NCBI RefSeq assembly: GCF_026017845.1
Contig: NZ_CP100416.1
Span: 2,162,145-2,207,242 of the forward strand
DNA from: Amycolatopsis mediterranei
GTDB taxonomy: Bacteria; Actinomycetota; Actinomycetes; Mycobacteriales; Pseudonocardiaceae
Reading direction: 5' to 3'
DNA: 45,098 nt
This document shows, piece by piece, positions 24,300-33,578 of this stretch. Under the pieces are notes generated by a model. That model saw only the letters and a list, made by a program, of their open reading frames with translations. It searched no databases and was not told the origin of the DNA. Each line of letters begins with the position of its first letter. Position 1 is the first letter of the stretch. The position numbers and the translations under genes are program-made.

Positions 24300-26078
24300 T
24301 TAGGTGCTCCCGTGGACAAGCCGGGCATAGCGCCCGTCGCGCGCCAGCAATTCCTCGTGCGTCCCCCTTTCGGCGATCCGGCCCTCGTGCAGCACCACGA
24401 TCTGGTCCGCGTGCTCCACAGTGGACAGCCGGTGCGCGATCATCAGCGTCGTGCGGCCCGCGGCGAGCCGGTCGAGCTCGGCCTGCACCGAGCGTTCGGT
24501 GCGGTTGTCGAGCGCGCTGGTCGCCTCGTCGAGGATGAGCACGGGCGGGCTGCGCAGCATGATCCGGGCGATGGCCATCCGCTGCTTTTCCCCGCCGGAG
24601 AACCGGTAGCCCCGCTGGCCGACGACGGTGTCGTACCCCTCCGGCAGCCCGGCGAGCGTGTCGTGGATGTGCGCGGCCTTCGCCGCTTGCTCGATCTCGT
24701 CGTCCGTCGCGTCCGGCTTGGCGAAGCGCAGGTTCTCCCGCACGGTGTCGTGGAAGAGGTAGGTCTCCTGCGACACCAGCCCGACGCCGGCCGCGAGCGA
24801 AGCCAGCGTGACGTCCCGGATGTCGGTGCCGTCGATCGTCACCGAACCGCTGCTCACCTCGTACAGCCGGGCGACCAGGTAGGCGAGCGTCGTCTTGCCC
24901 GAGCCGGTCGAGCCGACCAGGGCCGTCGTGGTCCCGGCCGGCACGTCGAGGTCGATCTCCCGCAGCGTCGGCGGGCCGTCTTCGCCGTAGCGGAACGACA
25001 CGCCGCGCATCGAGACGTCACCGCGGCGCACCTGGAGCTCCCGCGCCCCCGGCTTGTCCGCGATCTCCACCGGCAGGTCGAGGACCTCGAAGATGCGGCC
25101 GAACAGCGCCTTCGACGTCGCCACGTTCTGCCCGATCGTCTGCATCGCGCTCGCCGGCGCCACCAGCCGGTTGAGCATGCTGGTGAACGCCACGACGGTG
25201 CCGAGCGAAATCGGCGACGCACCGCCCGCCAGCGCCAGCCCGGCGATCCAGTAGACCAGCGCCGGGATCACGGTGAGGCTCATCGCCCTCGACGCCGTCT
25301 GCCAGCGGCCGGCCAGCGCGGCGGCCCGTTCCAGCGACGCGATCTCCCGCGACTCCGCCCCGAAGCGCTCGCGCATCGCCCGCTCGTTGCCCATCGTCTT
25401 GGCGAGCAGCACCCCGGTGACCGACAGGGACTCTTCGACCATCGTCGTCAGCCGGGCCATCCGGCGGGTCCGGCCGCGGGCCAGGTTCCGCCGCTTCTTG
25501 CCCAGCCGCAGGGTGAACAGCAGGAACAGTGGCACGACGACCAGCGAGAGCGCCGCGAGCTGCCAGTCGAGCAGGACCAGGGCGACCGTGATGGCGATCG
25601 TCGTGGTCGCGTTCTGCACCATCGACCCGGCGGTCGTGGTGATCACGTTGTCGACCCCGCCGATGTCGTTGAACACCCGCGAGAGCACTTCGCCGCTCTT
25701 CGTCCGCGTGAAGAAGCCGAGCGACATCCGCTGCAGGTGGCCGTAGACCGAGACGCGCAGCTCGTTCATGACCCGTTGCCCGATGGTGTTCGACAGCCCC
25801 GTGGTCGCGACGCCGAGGGCGCCGCTGCCGACCGCGCAGACGATCATCCCGGCCGCGAGCAGGCTGATCAGCAGGGTGTCACGGTGCGGCAGGGCGTCGT
25901 CGAGGATCTCGCGCAGCAGGAACGGCGAGACGACGCCGAGGCCGGCCTGCACGACGATCAGCGCGAACAGTGCGCCGAGGGGCCCGCGGTGCGGGCGGAA
26001 CAGCGCGGCGATCCGCCGCAGCGGCACGGGTTCGTCGGCATCGGTCGCCGGTTCGGTCAGGACGGCTACAGCGGTCAT
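24300..26078 (-). CDS. ABC exporter, fused membrane and ATPase half-transporter
   Basis: A 592-residue type I ABC half-transporter that should act as a homodimer exporting lipids, drugs or peptides. Six membrane helices occupy about residues 30-310 (from ALFALIVVQAGLGVVSPFLL), followed by the ATPase: GSTGSGKTTLAYLVARLY (Walker A, about 390), FSGGEKQRMAIA (signature), VLILDEATSALD (Walker B, about 511) and IAHRLSTVEHAD (H-loop). All catalytic motifs are intact. ATG 26078 was chosen because longer upstream starts run into the divergent intergenic region. Its partner gene is the downstream marR. Substrate unknown. Confidence 0.92.
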   Translation of the reverse strand: MTAVAVLTEPATDADEPVPLRRIAALFRPHRGPLGALFALIVVQAGLGVVSPFLLREILDDALPHRDTLLISLLAAGMIVCAVGSGALGVATTGLSNTIGQRVMNELRVSVYGHLQRMSLGFFTRTKSGEVLSRVFNDIGGVDNVITTTAGSMVQNATTTIAITVALVLLDWQLAALSLVVVPLFLLFTLRLGKKRRNLARGRTRRMARLTTMVEESLSVTGVLLAKTMGNERAMRERFGAESREIASLERAAALAGRWQTASRAMSLTVIPALVYWIAGLALAGGASPISLGTVVAFTSMLNRLVAPASAMQTIGQNVATSKALFGRIFEVLDLPVEIADKPGARELQVRRGDVSMRGVSFRYGEDGPPTLREIDLDVPAGTTTALVGSTGSGKTTLAYLVARLYEVSSGSVTIDGTDIRDVTLASLAAGVGLVSQETYLFHDTVRENLRFAKPDATDDEIEQAAKAAHIHDTLAGLPEGYDTVVGQRGYRFSGGEKQRMAIARIMLRSPPVLILDEATSALDNRTERSVQAELDRLAAGRTTLMIAHRLSTVEHADQIVVLHEGRIAERGTHEELLARDGRYARLVHGST

Positions 26079-26081
26079 GCA

Positions 26082-26165
26082 CCTATGTTTACCAAAATCC
26101 GCCGACGATGCCACTGATTTTTGCTGCTTCACACGAAAGTGGGGCACCACGCTGCTAAACATAGG
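26082..26165. promoter_or_regulatory. 10-bp inverted repeat in the ABC-exporter/ffh intergenic region
   Basis: CCTATGTTTA (26082-26091) and its exact reverse complement TAAACATAGG (26156-26165) are 64 bp apart. On each strand the TAAACATAGG copy precedes the divergent gene, three bases before the exporter ATG in one case. They could be operators for MarR or a shared -10-containing promoter module. Confidence 0.45.
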
Positions 26166-26273
26166 CTTACTACTGCCTGCGTACCCGCGAGGGAGAGAGC
26201 CGGAGCGACTACCCTCGACAAGGCCGGCTGAGTCCGGCGCGCCACCATCGACCCAGCTGGAGCGTGCACACCC

Positions 26274-27812
26274 GTGTTCGACACCCTGTCCGATCGGCTC
26301 ACCGCCGCCCTGCAGACGCTCACGCGCAAGGGCAAGCTGTCCGACGCCGACATCGACGCCACCGCGCGCGAAATCCGCATCGCGCTGCTGGAGGCCGACG
26401 TCGCCCTCGGCGTGGTCAAGACCTTCATCGCGAAGATCAAGGAGCGGGCGAAGGGCGCCGAGGTCTCCCAGGCGCTCAACCCCGCGCAGCAGGTCATCAA
26501 GATCGTCAACGAGGAGCTCGTCGGGATCCTCGGCGGCGAGACGCGCCGGCTCAACCTGGCCAAGACCCCGCCGACCGTGATCATGCTCGCCGGTCTGCAA
26601 GGTGCCGGTAAGACGACGCTGGCCGGCAAGCTCGCACTGTGGCTGAAGAAGCAGGGCCACACGCCGATGCTGGTCGCCTGCGACCTCCAGCGCCCGAACG
26701 CCGTCACGCAGCTGCAGGTCGTCGGCGAGCGCGCCGGCGTCGTCACGTTCGCTCCCGAGCCGGGCAACGGCGTCGGCGACCCGGTCGACGTCGCCCGCCG
26801 CGCCATCGCCGAGGCCAAACACGCGCAGCACGACGTCGTCGTGGTCGACACCGCGGGCCGCCTGGGTGTCGACGAAGAGCTGATGAAGCAGGCCGCCGAC
26901 ATCCGCGACGCGGTCGAGCCGGACGAGGTCCTGTTCGTCGTCGACGCGATGATCGGCCAGGACGCCGTGACCACGGCGCAGGCGTTCCAGGACGGCGTCG
27001 GCTTCAGCGGGGTCGTGCTCACCAAGCTCGACGGCGACGCCCGCGGTGGTGCCGCGCTGAGCGTCCGCGAGGTCACCGGCCAGCCGATCCTCTTCGCCTC
27101 CAACGGCGAAAAGCTCGAGGACTTCGACACCTTCCACCCGGACCGGATGGCGTCGCGGATCCTCGGCATGGGTGACGTGCTCACCCTGATCGAGCAGGCC
27201 GAGCAGGCCTTCGACCAGAAGCAGGCCGAGAAGGCCGCCGAGAAGCTCTCCAGCGGCCAGCTCACCCTGGAGGACTTCCTCGAGCAGATGCTCGCGGTCC
27301 GCAAGATGGGCCCGATCGGCAACCTGCTTGGCATGCTCCCGGGCGCCGGCCAGATGAAGGACCAGCTGGCCCAGGTCGACGACAAGCACCTCGACAAGCT
27401 GCAGGCGATCATCCGCGGCATGACCCCGGCCGAGCGCGAAGACCCGAAGATGATCAACGGGTCGCGGCGGTTGCGCATCGCCAACGGCTCCGGCGTCACC
27501 GTCCGCGAGGTCAACGACCTGGTCAACCGGTTCTTCGAGGCCCGCAAGATGATGGCCCAGATGGCCGGCCGGTTCGGCTTCGGCGGCGGGGGCGGCAGCT
27601 CCAAGCGCAAGGGCAAGAAGGGCAAGAAGGGCGGGCGCGGCCCGACCCAGCCCAAGGTCCGCGGCGGCTTCCCCGGCGGCATGCCGATGCTGCCCCCGGG
27701 CGGGCAGATGCCGGGCGGCATGCCCGACCTCTCGCAGCTGGGCGGCATGAACGACGTCCCGGGCTTCGACCCGACGAAGTTCAAGCTGCCGAAGAACCCC
27801 AAGGACAATTGA
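26274..27812 (+). CDS. ffh: signal recognition particle protein (SRP54)
   Basis: GTPase of the SRP that binds 4.5S RNA and signal sequences and docks with FtsY. The 512-residue protein has an N domain (1-~95), a G domain with GLQGAGKTTLAGKLA (about 107), DTAGRLGVDEELM and TKLDGDARGGAALS, and an M domain (about 300-430) with GNLLGMLPGAGQMKDQL and the RNA-binding SRRLRIANGSGVTVREVN. A Gly/Met/Pro-rich tail (GGFPGGMPMLPPGGQMPGG) closes it, longer than in E. coli but usual for actinobacteria. The start is GTG 26274. Confidence 0.96.
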   Translation: MFDTLSDRLTAALQTLTRKGKLSDADIDATAREIRIALLEADVALGVVKTFIAKIKERAKGAEVSQALNPAQQVIKIVNEELVGILGGETRRLNLAKTPPTVIMLAGLQGAGKTTLAGKLALWLKKQGHTPMLVACDLQRPNAVTQLQVVGERAGVVTFAPEPGNGVGDPVDVARRAIAEAKHAQHDVVVVDTAGRLGVDEELMKQAADIRDAVEPDEVLFVVDAMIGQDAVTTAQAFQDGVGFSGVVLTKLDGDARGGAALSVREVTGQPILFASNGEKLEDFDTFHPDRMASRILGMGDVLTLIEQAEQAFDQKQAEKAAEKLSSGQLTLEDFLEQMLAVRKMGPIGNLLGMLPGAGQMKDQLAQVDDKHLDKLQAIIRGMTPAEREDPKMINGSRRLRIANGSGVTVREVNDLVNRFFEARKMMAQMAGRFGFGGGGGSSKRKGKKGKKGGRGPTQPKVRGGFPGGMPMLPPGGQMPGGMPDLSQLGGMNDVPGFDPTKFKLPKNPKDN

Positions 27813-28897
27813 GCCGCGCTTTGGAGAAGACACTGCACGCCGCCGGGGTGATCCTGCCCGGCGGCGAGCCGCGGGAGCTGTGGATCACCGGCGGCCGGAT
27901 CTCGTTCGAGCCGGTGGAGGACGCCGAGAGCCTCGGCCGGGACGTCTTCCTGGTGCCCGGCCTGGTCGACGCGCACTGCCACCCCGGCATCGGCGTCGGC
28001 GGCCCCGTGTCGCTCGAGGAGGCGGCCGACCAGGCGATCACCGACCGGAACGCCGGGACGCTGCTCATCCGCGACTGCGGCCTCCCCATCGACGTCCGGC
28101 CGCTGCAGCGGCGGGCGGACCTGCCGGCGATCATCCGCGCCGGGCGGCACCTCGCCCTCACCAAGCGGTACCTCCCCGGCCTCGGCATCGAGCTGGACGA
28201 CCCCGCCCAGCTGCCGGAGGCCGTCGCCGAGCAGGCCCGTGCCGGCGACGGCTGGGTCAAGCTCGTCGGCGACTGGATCGACCGCGGCGTGGGCGACCTG
28301 GCGCCGCTGTGGCCGGACGACGTCCTGGCCGAAGCCGTCAAGGTGGCGCACGACCTCGGCGCCCGCGTCACCGCGCACGTGTTCGGCGAAGCGGCGTTGC
28401 CGGGGCTGATCGCGGCCGGCATCGACTGCCTCGAACACGGCACCGGCCTGAGCGCCGACCAGCTGGCCGAGCTGGCGCGCCACGACGTCGCGCTGGTCCC
28501 GACGCTGATCAACATCGAGAACTTCCCGGGCATCGCCGACAAGGCGGGCAAGTACCCGGCCTACGCGGCGCACATGCGCGCGTTGCACGCCGGCGTCGGC
28601 GAGATGGTCGCTTCGGCCATCGAAGCCGGCGTACGCGTCTTCGCGGGCAGCGACGCCGGGGGCATGGTCGAGCACGGCAGGCTCGTCGACGAGATCGAGG
28701 CGCTCCACCGCGCGGGCATGACCCGCGAGCAGGCCCTCGCGAGCGCGTCCTGGGGCGCCCGCGACTGGCTCGGCCACCCCGGCCTCGACGACGGCGCGCC
28801 CGCCGACCTGCTCGTGTACCCGAGCGATCCGCGCGAGGACCTGGGCGTCCTCCGGCATCCTTCGCACATCGTGCTCGGTGGAGTCGTGTACGCCTAG
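27809..28897 (+). CDS. amidohydrolase-family protein
   Basis: A 362-residue TIM-barrel hydrolase with PGLVDAHCHPG (metal-binding HxH), VTAHVFGEAALPG, CLEHGTGL and FAGSDAGGMVEHG, so the usual His, His, His, His and Asp ligands are present. The substrate is not evident; related actinobacterial proteins are called imidazolonepropionase-like. The TTG start at 27809 overlaps the ffh stop and has AAGGA four bases upstream; later in-frame TTG or GTG codons are possible. A GC-rich hairpin follows the stop. Confidence 0.82.
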   Translation: MSRALEKTLHAAGVILPGGEPRELWITGGRISFEPVEDAESLGRDVFLVPGLVDAHCHPGIGVGGPVSLEEAADQAITDRNAGTLLIRDCGLPIDVRPLQRRADLPAIIRAGRHLALTKRYLPGLGIELDDPAQLPEAVAEQARAGDGWVKLVGDWIDRGVGDLAPLWPDDVLAEAVKVAHDLGARVTAHVFGEAALPGLIAAGIDCLEHGTGLSADQLAELARHDVALVPTLINIENFPGIADKAGKYPAYAAHMRALHAGVGEMVASAIEAGVRVFAGSDAGGMVEHGRLVDEIEALHRAGMTREQALASASWGARDWLGHPGLDDGAPADLLVYPSDPREDLGVLRHPSHIVLGGVVYA

Positions 28898-28898
28898 A

Positions 28899-28922
28899 CC
28901 CCCGCCGATTTCCTTGCGGGGG
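28899..28922 (+). terminator. hairpin after the amidohydrolase gene
   Basis: CCCCCGC (28899-28905) pairs with GCGGGGG (28916-28922) around a ten-base loop. No strong T-run follows, so it may be a weak or factor-aided terminator. Confidence 0.45.
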
Positions 28923-28943
28923 CGGCACTTTAGCGTGGGACGC

Positions 28944-29669
28944 GTGACGGACGACGACGGCGCACGGCGCGTGCTCGGGGCGCACTGGTGTTTCGTGGCG
29001 TTCTTCGCGGGCATCGCCGGCTACTACCTGGCCAACTTGATCATCGCCGCGGCGGTCAACCGCAACGTCGGCGAGTTCGACCCTCTCGAGCTGCACGACA
29101 TCGGCCCGCTGCTGCTCCTGGCGTTCGTGCCCAACCTGCTGCTCGGCCTCGGCCCGGCGGCCGGCTCGTGGCGCTGGGGGGAGGGCCTGCGCACCGACTT
29201 CGGCCTCGTGCCGACCTGGCGCGACGTCCGGATCGGCCTCGCGTGCGGGGTGCTCGCGCTGGTCGTCGGCTACCTGCTCAACCTGATGCTGATCGCGGTC
29301 TACGGCGCCGACGACGTCTCCGACAGCCCGCTGACCGACCTCGCCGACACCTTCGACGGCGACACGGTGTGGCTGGTGCTCGCGGCGGTGATCGTCATCG
29401 CCGGCGCGCCGATCACCGAGGAACTGCTGGTCCGCGGCACGCTGTGGAACGCGCTGTGGTTCCACCGGGTCCCGCCGTGGGCGGTGCTGGTGCTCACCTC
29501 GCTCGTGTTCGCCCAGTTGCACGGCGAGCCGACCCGCACCATCGCGCTGTTCGGCCAGGGCATCGCGATGGGCCTGGCCCGGTACCTCTCGGGCCGGGTC
29601 AGCGCCGGGGTGATCGCGCACGCGGCCAACAACCTGCCGCCCGCGGTGCTGCTGTTCGTCGCACACTGA
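28944..29669 (+). CDS. CPBP-family intramembrane metalloprotease
   Basis: A 241-residue membrane protein of the CPBP (Rce1/type II CAAX-like) family: EELLVRG gives the EExxxR motif, FAQLHG the FxxxH motif, and HAANN the last metal-site motif, all in the C-terminal half among about seven helices. GTG 28944 is favoured because TAGCGT (28931-28936) lies seven bases upstream, as in leaderless genes. A second CPBP gene follows; the pair probably arose by duplication but is diverged. Substrates are unknown; members may act in peptide maturation or immunity. Confidence 0.86.
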   Translation: MTDDDGARRVLGAHWCFVAFFAGIAGYYLANLIIAAAVNRNVGEFDPLELHDIGPLLLLAFVPNLLLGLGPAAGSWRWGEGLRTDFGLVPTWRDVRIGLACGVLALVVGYLLNLMLIAVYGADDVSDSPLTDLADTFDGDTVWLVLAAVIVIAGAPITEELLVRGTLWNALWFHRVPPWAVLVLTSLVFAQLHGEPTRTIALFGQGIAMGLARYLSGRVSAGVIAHAANNLPPAVLLFVAH

Positions 29670-29770
29670 ACGTTGCGAAGATCGATGGACAGTAGCTGGA
29701 CGGATACTGTGCGATCACATCCCGGCCGCTAGGCTCGACATCTGGAGCCGAGCGACGCGGAGGGCAAGGC

Positions 29771-30574
29771 GTGACCACTTCCCAGCCCCGGGACCCGGCT
29801 CCCGACGCGACGCCGTTCCCCGAACCCGAGGAGGCCGCCGCGACCGCCTTCCTGCCGCCGGTGCCGCGGCACCGGTGGGGCTTCGGCGCCTTCCTGCTCG
29901 TCGAGGGCGTGCTGCTGGCGTCCGCGGCCTTCGTGTCCGTCCTCGTCGGCAACACCGGCCCCGGGCCGCTGCCGATGCGCGTCGTGCTGCTCGGCACGAT
30001 GCTGCCGACGATGATCGCGGCCGGCGTCGCGGTGCTGATCACGTTCGTCCGCGGCAACGGGCCGCTGTCCGACCTGCGGCTCGAGTGGCGCTGGGCCGAC
30101 GTGAAGACCGGGTTCCGGTACGGCTGCGTCGGGCTCGTCTTCACCACCCTCGCCGCCTATCTGTGGACGAGGCTGGTCGGCGACGCGAACGCGACGTCGG
30201 CGATCAGCGCGCTGGTCGAGGACCGCCGGATGTCGGTGTCGGCGGCCTTGGTGATGTTCGTCTACCTCTGGCTGCTCGGCCCGATCTGCGAGGAGATCAT
30301 CTACCGCGGCCTGCTCTGGGGCGCGGCCGAACAGCTGCAGTGGCGGAGCGAGCGCTGGGGCCGCGTGGCCGCTTTCCTGCTGTCGACGGCGGTGTTCGCG
30401 GCCAGCCACCTGGAGCCCCTGCGGACGACGTTGCTGCTGGTCATCGCGGTGCCGATCGGCCTGGTACGGCTGGTCACCGGCCGCCTGCCGGGTAGCATCG
30501 TCGCGCACCAGGTCAACAACTTCCTGCCGGCGCTGACCATCCTGCTCGGGGCGCTCGGGGTGGCCTCTTTCTAG
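29771..30574 (+). CDS. CPBP-family intramembrane metalloprotease (second copy)
   Basis: A 267-residue CPBP protease with a Pro/Glu-rich cytoplasmic N terminus (about 35 residues), then roughly eight helices. Motifs: EEIIYRG, FAASHLEP and HQVNN. GTG 29771 has a GGAGGG site upstream. A TAGGCT -10-like box at 29729-29734 may drive it separately from the first CPBP gene, about 100 bp upstream. It precedes the rpsP ribosomal operon. Confidence 0.86.
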   Translation: MTTSQPRDPAPDATPFPEPEEAAATAFLPPVPRHRWGFGAFLLVEGVLLASAAFVSVLVGNTGPGPLPMRVVLLGTMLPTMIAAGVAVLITFVRGNGPLSDLRLEWRWADVKTGFRYGCVGLVFTTLAAYLWTRLVGDANATSAISALVEDRRMSVSAALVMFVYLWLLGPICEEIIYRGLLWGAAEQLQWRSERWGRVAAFLLSTAVFAASHLEPLRTTLLLVIAVPIGLVRLVTGRLPGSIVAHQVNNFLPALTILLGALGVASF

Positions 30575-30745
30575 GCCTGTTTCCGGTCCCGGGAGCGCCG
30601 TCTGGCAGAATGGTGCACTGCCTGCTTCCGCCGGACCCTCTCACCGTGCGAAAGCTCCTGACCTTCGGGTGCCCGCGTCCGTGTCCCCACTCGGCCCGCG
30701 TGCGCCCAGCCCAGCACCAGAGAGATTCGAGGAGAACCCACACCC

Positions 30746-31189
30746 GTGGCCGTCAAGATCAAGCTGCAGCGCCTCGGCAAGATCCGTGCGCCGTACTACC
30801 GCATCATCGTTGCCGACGCGCGCACCCGCCGGGACGGCAAGGCCATCGAGACGATCGGCAAGTACCACCCGAAGGAAGAGCCGAGCCTGATCGAGGTCGT
30901 CTCCGAGCGCGCCCAGTACTGGCTGGGTGTCGGTGCGCTGCCGACCGAGCCGGTCCAGCGCCTGCTGGAGATCACCGGTGACTGGCAGAAGTTCAAGGGC
31001 CTGCCGGGCACCGAGGGCACCCTGAAGGTGGCCGAGCCGAAGCCGTCCAAGCAGGACCTGTTCAACGCGGCGCTGGCCGCGGCCGGCGAGGAGCCCTCCA
31101 CCGAGGCCACCACGCCGAAGAAGAAATCCGCCCCGAAGAAGGCCGAGGCCGAGAAGGCGGAGGCCGCTGAGGGCGAGAAGTCCGAGTGA
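30746..31189 (+). CDS. rpsP: 30S ribosomal protein S16
   Basis: The 147-residue S16 protein starts [20 protein letters not shown] with [19 protein letters not shown]; the conserved core ends near residue 85. The remaining ~60 residues form a Lys/Ala/Glu-rich tail ([20 protein letters not shown]), an actinobacterial extension that probably lies on the ribosome surface. GTG 30746 is preceded by GAGGAGA. It leads rpsP-khpA-rimM-trmD; its stop overlaps the next start (GTGA). Confidence 0.96.
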   Translation: MAVKIKLQRLGKIRAPYYRIIVADARTRRDGKAIETIGKYHPKEEPSLIEVVSERAQYWLGVGALPTEPVQRLLEITGDWQKFKGLPGTEGTLKVAEPKPSKQDLFNAALAAAGEEPSTEATTPKKKSAPKKAEAEKAEAAEGEKSE

Positions 31190-31425
31190 GTTTCCTCGCG
31201 GACTCCCTCGAGCACCTGGTGCGCGGGATCGTCGACAACCCGGACGAGGTCCGGGTCGAGCTGCTGACCACTCGCCGTGGCCGCACGCTCGAGGTGCACG
31301 TGCACCCCGACGACCTCGGCAAGGTGATCGGCCGGGGCGGTCGCACGGCGACCGCCCTGCGAACCGTCATGGGTGGCATCGGTGGCCGCGGCGTCCGCGT
31401 GGACGTCGTCGACACCGACCGCTGA
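31186..31425 (+). CDS. khpA: KH-domain RNA-binding protein
   Basis: A 79-residue single KH domain (KhpA/YlqC type): [20 protein letters not shown] followed by [20 protein letters not shown], where GRGG is the nucleic-acid-binding GxxG loop. In other bacteria KhpA works with KhpB in RNA control and cell elongation. GTG 31186 overlaps the rpsP stop, so the two are coupled; this position after rpsP is typical. Confidence 0.94.
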   Translation: MSFLADSLEHLVRGIVDNPDEVRVELLTTRRGRTLEVHVHPDDLGKVIGRGGRTATALRTVMGGIGGRGVRVDVVDTDR

Positions 31426-31446
31426 GCCTTCACGGAAACGGTCAGG

Positions 31447-31959
31447 ATGGACGTCGTAGTCGGCCGCATCGCGAAGGCGCACGGCATCCGCGGGGAACTC
31501 GCGGTGGACGTGCGCACGGACTCGCCCGAACAGCGGTTCAAGATCGGTGCGGCCGTCACGACGAAGCTGCGTGACGGCAGCAAGAGGGAACTCACCATCG
31601 CAGCCGCCCGCGAACACAGCGGGCGGCTGCTGGTGCGTTTCGAGGAGGTCCTCACCCGCGACGTCGCCGAGACGCTGCGGGGCGCGCTGCTCCTGGCCGA
31701 CACGGCCACGCTGCCGCCGACCGAGGACCCCGACGAGTTCTACGACCACGAGCTCGCCGGTCTGCGGGCCGAGCTGACCGACGGCACGGTCGTGGGCAAG
31801 GTCGTCGAGATCGTCCACTCACCGGCGGGCGAGCTCCTCGAGCTCGACGTCGAGGGCCGCGAGGTGCTCGTGCCGTTCGTCCACGCGATCGTCCCGACCG
31901 TGGACATCGCCGGCGGCCGGGTCGTGCTCGACCCACCGGAAGGGCTCCTGGACGAATGA
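31447..31959 (+). CDS. rimM: 16S rRNA processing protein
   Basis: A 170-residue ribosome maturation factor that binds S19 and helps 30S head assembly. The N-terminal domain has VVGRIAKAHGIRGELAVDVR; the C-terminal PRC barrel has FYDHELAGLRAELTDGTVVG and LELDVEGREVLVPFVHAIVP. ATG 31447 lies 21 bp after khpA. Its stop overlaps the next start (ATGA), which here is not trmD but a secreted protein gene. Confidence 0.95.
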   Translation: MDVVVGRIAKAHGIRGELAVDVRTDSPEQRFKIGAAVTTKLRDGSKRELTIAAAREHSGRLLVRFEEVLTRDVAETLRGALLLADTATLPPTEDPDEFYDHELAGLRAELTDGTVVGKVVEIVHSPAGELLELDVEGREVLVPFVHAIVPTVDIAGGRVVLDPPEGLLDE

Positions 31960-32660
31960 GGCGCCGGACGGCCGCGTTCGCGGCCTTGCTCGCCGTCGTC
32001 GTCCTCGCTCCGCCGGCTCAGGCCGCGGCTGCCGTCTACGGCGACTTTTCGCTGATGTTCCAGCGCAGCGCCGGTCAGTACGCCCCGCCGGGGGAGAAGG
32101 CCTTCCAGTGGGCGTGGTCGCCGCAGTCGGCCACCGAGTCCGAGATCTCCTGGGGCGACCCGGTCGCCTGGCCGCCGTCGTACGCGGAACATTTCATTCG
32201 ATCGGGTGACTGGATCCTGCTCGACGGCTGGGGTGGCAACGGCACGTACTACACCGAGCGCGTGACGAGCGAGTCGTTCTGCCGGGGGAGCACCTGCTCC
32301 CCGATCTCCTCGGACGGCGGCCGGCAGCACTATGTGCGCTGGAACGTGCCGTCGTCGGACTACCGGCTGGTCGCGGACGGGACCGTCACGGAGCAGGGCA
32401 GCGGCCGGCCCTTCCGGTTCCGGCACGAGCAGACCTGGGGCGCGCCCGCCCCCTGCGGCTCCGCCCGGTTCGGTGCGCAGACCTGCGTCACGCAGACCGA
32501 GACCTGGTCGGACGACAAGGACCTGCCCGCCGGATCGCCGATCCGGCGCACGCTGCACCGCAGTATCAAGATCGCGAAGGGGCTCGGCATGGCCTTCGCG
32601 ATCGACCAGGACGTCCCGAGCGCGTGGCACGCCGAGGCCACCGCGTACTGGAAGTGGTGA
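31956..32660 (+). CDS. secreted hypothetical protein inserted between rimM and trmD
   Basis: A 234-residue protein with a clear Sec signal peptide ([20 protein letters not shown], cleavage likely after AQA near residues 22-24). The mature part is rich in Trp, Tyr and Ser ([20 protein letters not shown]) and has four Cys that could form two disulfides (FCRGSTC and [12 protein letters not shown]). I do not recognise a family. It overlaps rimM by ATGA and ends five bases before trmD, so it is inside a translation operon where rimM and trmD are normally adjacent. Confidence 0.75.
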   Translation: MRRRTAAFAALLAVVVLAPPAQAAAAVYGDFSLMFQRSAGQYAPPGEKAFQWAWSPQSATESEISWGDPVAWPPSYAEHFIRSGDWILLDGWGGNGTYYTERVTSESFCRGSTCSPISSDGGRQHYVRWNVPSSDYRLVADGTVTEQGSGRPFRFRHEQTWGAPAPCGSARFGAQTCVTQTETWSDDKDLPAGSPIRRTLHRSIKIAKGLGMAFAIDQDVPSAWHAEATAYWKW

Positions 32661-32664
32661 CCGC

Positions 32665-33426
32665 GTGCGGATCGACGTCGTCACGATCTTCCCCGAGTAC
32701 CTCGACCCGCTGCGCGCCGCGCTGCTGGGCCGGGCGATCGACCGCGGCCTCATCGAGGTCGGCGTGCACGACCTGCGCGACTGGACGCACGACGTGCACC
32801 GCGCGGTCGACGACGCACCCTACGGCGGCGGCCCCGGCATGGTCATGAAGCCCCAGATCTGGGGCCCGGCGCTGGACGACGTCTGCCGGCCCGAAACGCG
32901 GCTCGTCGTCCCGACGCCGGCTGGTCGGCCGTTCACCCAGGAGCTGGCGCACGCCTACGCGGCGGAGCAGCACCTGGTGTTCGCCTGCGGCCGCTACGAG
33001 GGCATCGACCAGCGGGTCGTCGACGACGCGGCCCGCCGGATGCCGGTCGACGAGGTGTCGATCGGCGACTACGTCCTGGTCGGCGGCGAGGCGGCGGTGC
33101 TGGTCATCGTCGAGGCCGTCGTCCGGCTGCTGCCCGGGGTGCTCGGCAACGCGCGTTCGGCCGCCGAGGACTCGTTCTCCGACGGCCTGCTCGAGGGGCC
33201 CAGCTACACGCGCCCGGAGGTGTGGCGGGACCTGGCCGTGCCGGACGTGCTGCGGTCGGGCAACCACGCGCTGATCGACCGCTGGCGGCGTGACCAGGCT
33301 CTCGAACGCACGGCCCGGCGCCGCCCCGATCTCCTGGCGGCGCTGCCGGAAGGTAGTCTCGACAAGCACGATCGCGGGGTCCTGGAGGGCTTGGACCCCG
33401 AGCAGGCCAAGGGGCCGGTTACTTGA
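32665..33426 (+). CDS. trmD: tRNA (guanine-37-N1)-methyltransferase
   Basis: A SPOUT methyltransferase that makes m1G37 and prevents frameshifting. The 253-residue protein begins [20 protein letters not shown] and shows [35 protein letters not shown] and LLPGVLGN, the trefoil-knot SAM site. The C-terminal domain includes [23 protein letters not shown] 32665 is the usual N terminus; the longer open frame upstream is antisense to nothing and out of family. rplS follows after its own promoter. Confidence 0.95.
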   Translation: MRIDVVTIFPEYLDPLRAALLGRAIDRGLIEVGVHDLRDWTHDVHRAVDDAPYGGGPGMVMKPQIWGPALDDVCRPETRLVVPTPAGRPFTQELAHAYAAEQHLVFACGRYEGIDQRVVDDAARRMPVDEVSIGDYVLVGGEAAVLVIVEAVVRLLPGVLGNARSAAEDSFSDGLLEGPSYTRPEVWRDLAVPDVLRSGNHALIDRWRRDQALERTARRRPDLLAALPEGSLDKHDRGVLEGLDPEQAKGPVT

Positions 33427-33451
33427 CCGGTGGCCCGGTCTGTAATACTTG
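33423..33451 (+). promoter_or_regulatory. putative rplS promoter
   Basis: TTGACC (33423-33428) overlaps the trmD stop; TAATAC (33443-33448) or the shifted TACTTG (33446-33451, spacing 17) follows. A leader of about 125 bases precedes the rplS ATG and contains a small GTGGAC/GTCCAC hairpin and self-complementary CCCGGG blocks. Confidence 0.45.
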
Positions 33452-33578
33452 ACAGGTTGGCGTGAGTGGACCTCGTCGTCCACGAGCCCGTCAGCAGCCC
33501 CCCGGGTCGCCCGCAGCGGCACCGTTGCGCGCCCGGGATCTGTACGCAAGCCATACCGAAGACGAGGACGGACCACCG

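Noticed and set aside
24300..27833. Reading the ABC exporter as a 1177-residue fusion with an upstream extension
   Set aside because: The extra ~585 residues are antisense to ffh and carry no domains; the exporter is complete from ATG 26078.
26129..29014. 961-codon minus-strand ORF antisense to ffh and the amidohydrolase
   Set aside because: Shadow of well-recognised plus-strand genes, with Ser/Arg/Pro-rich nonsense composition.
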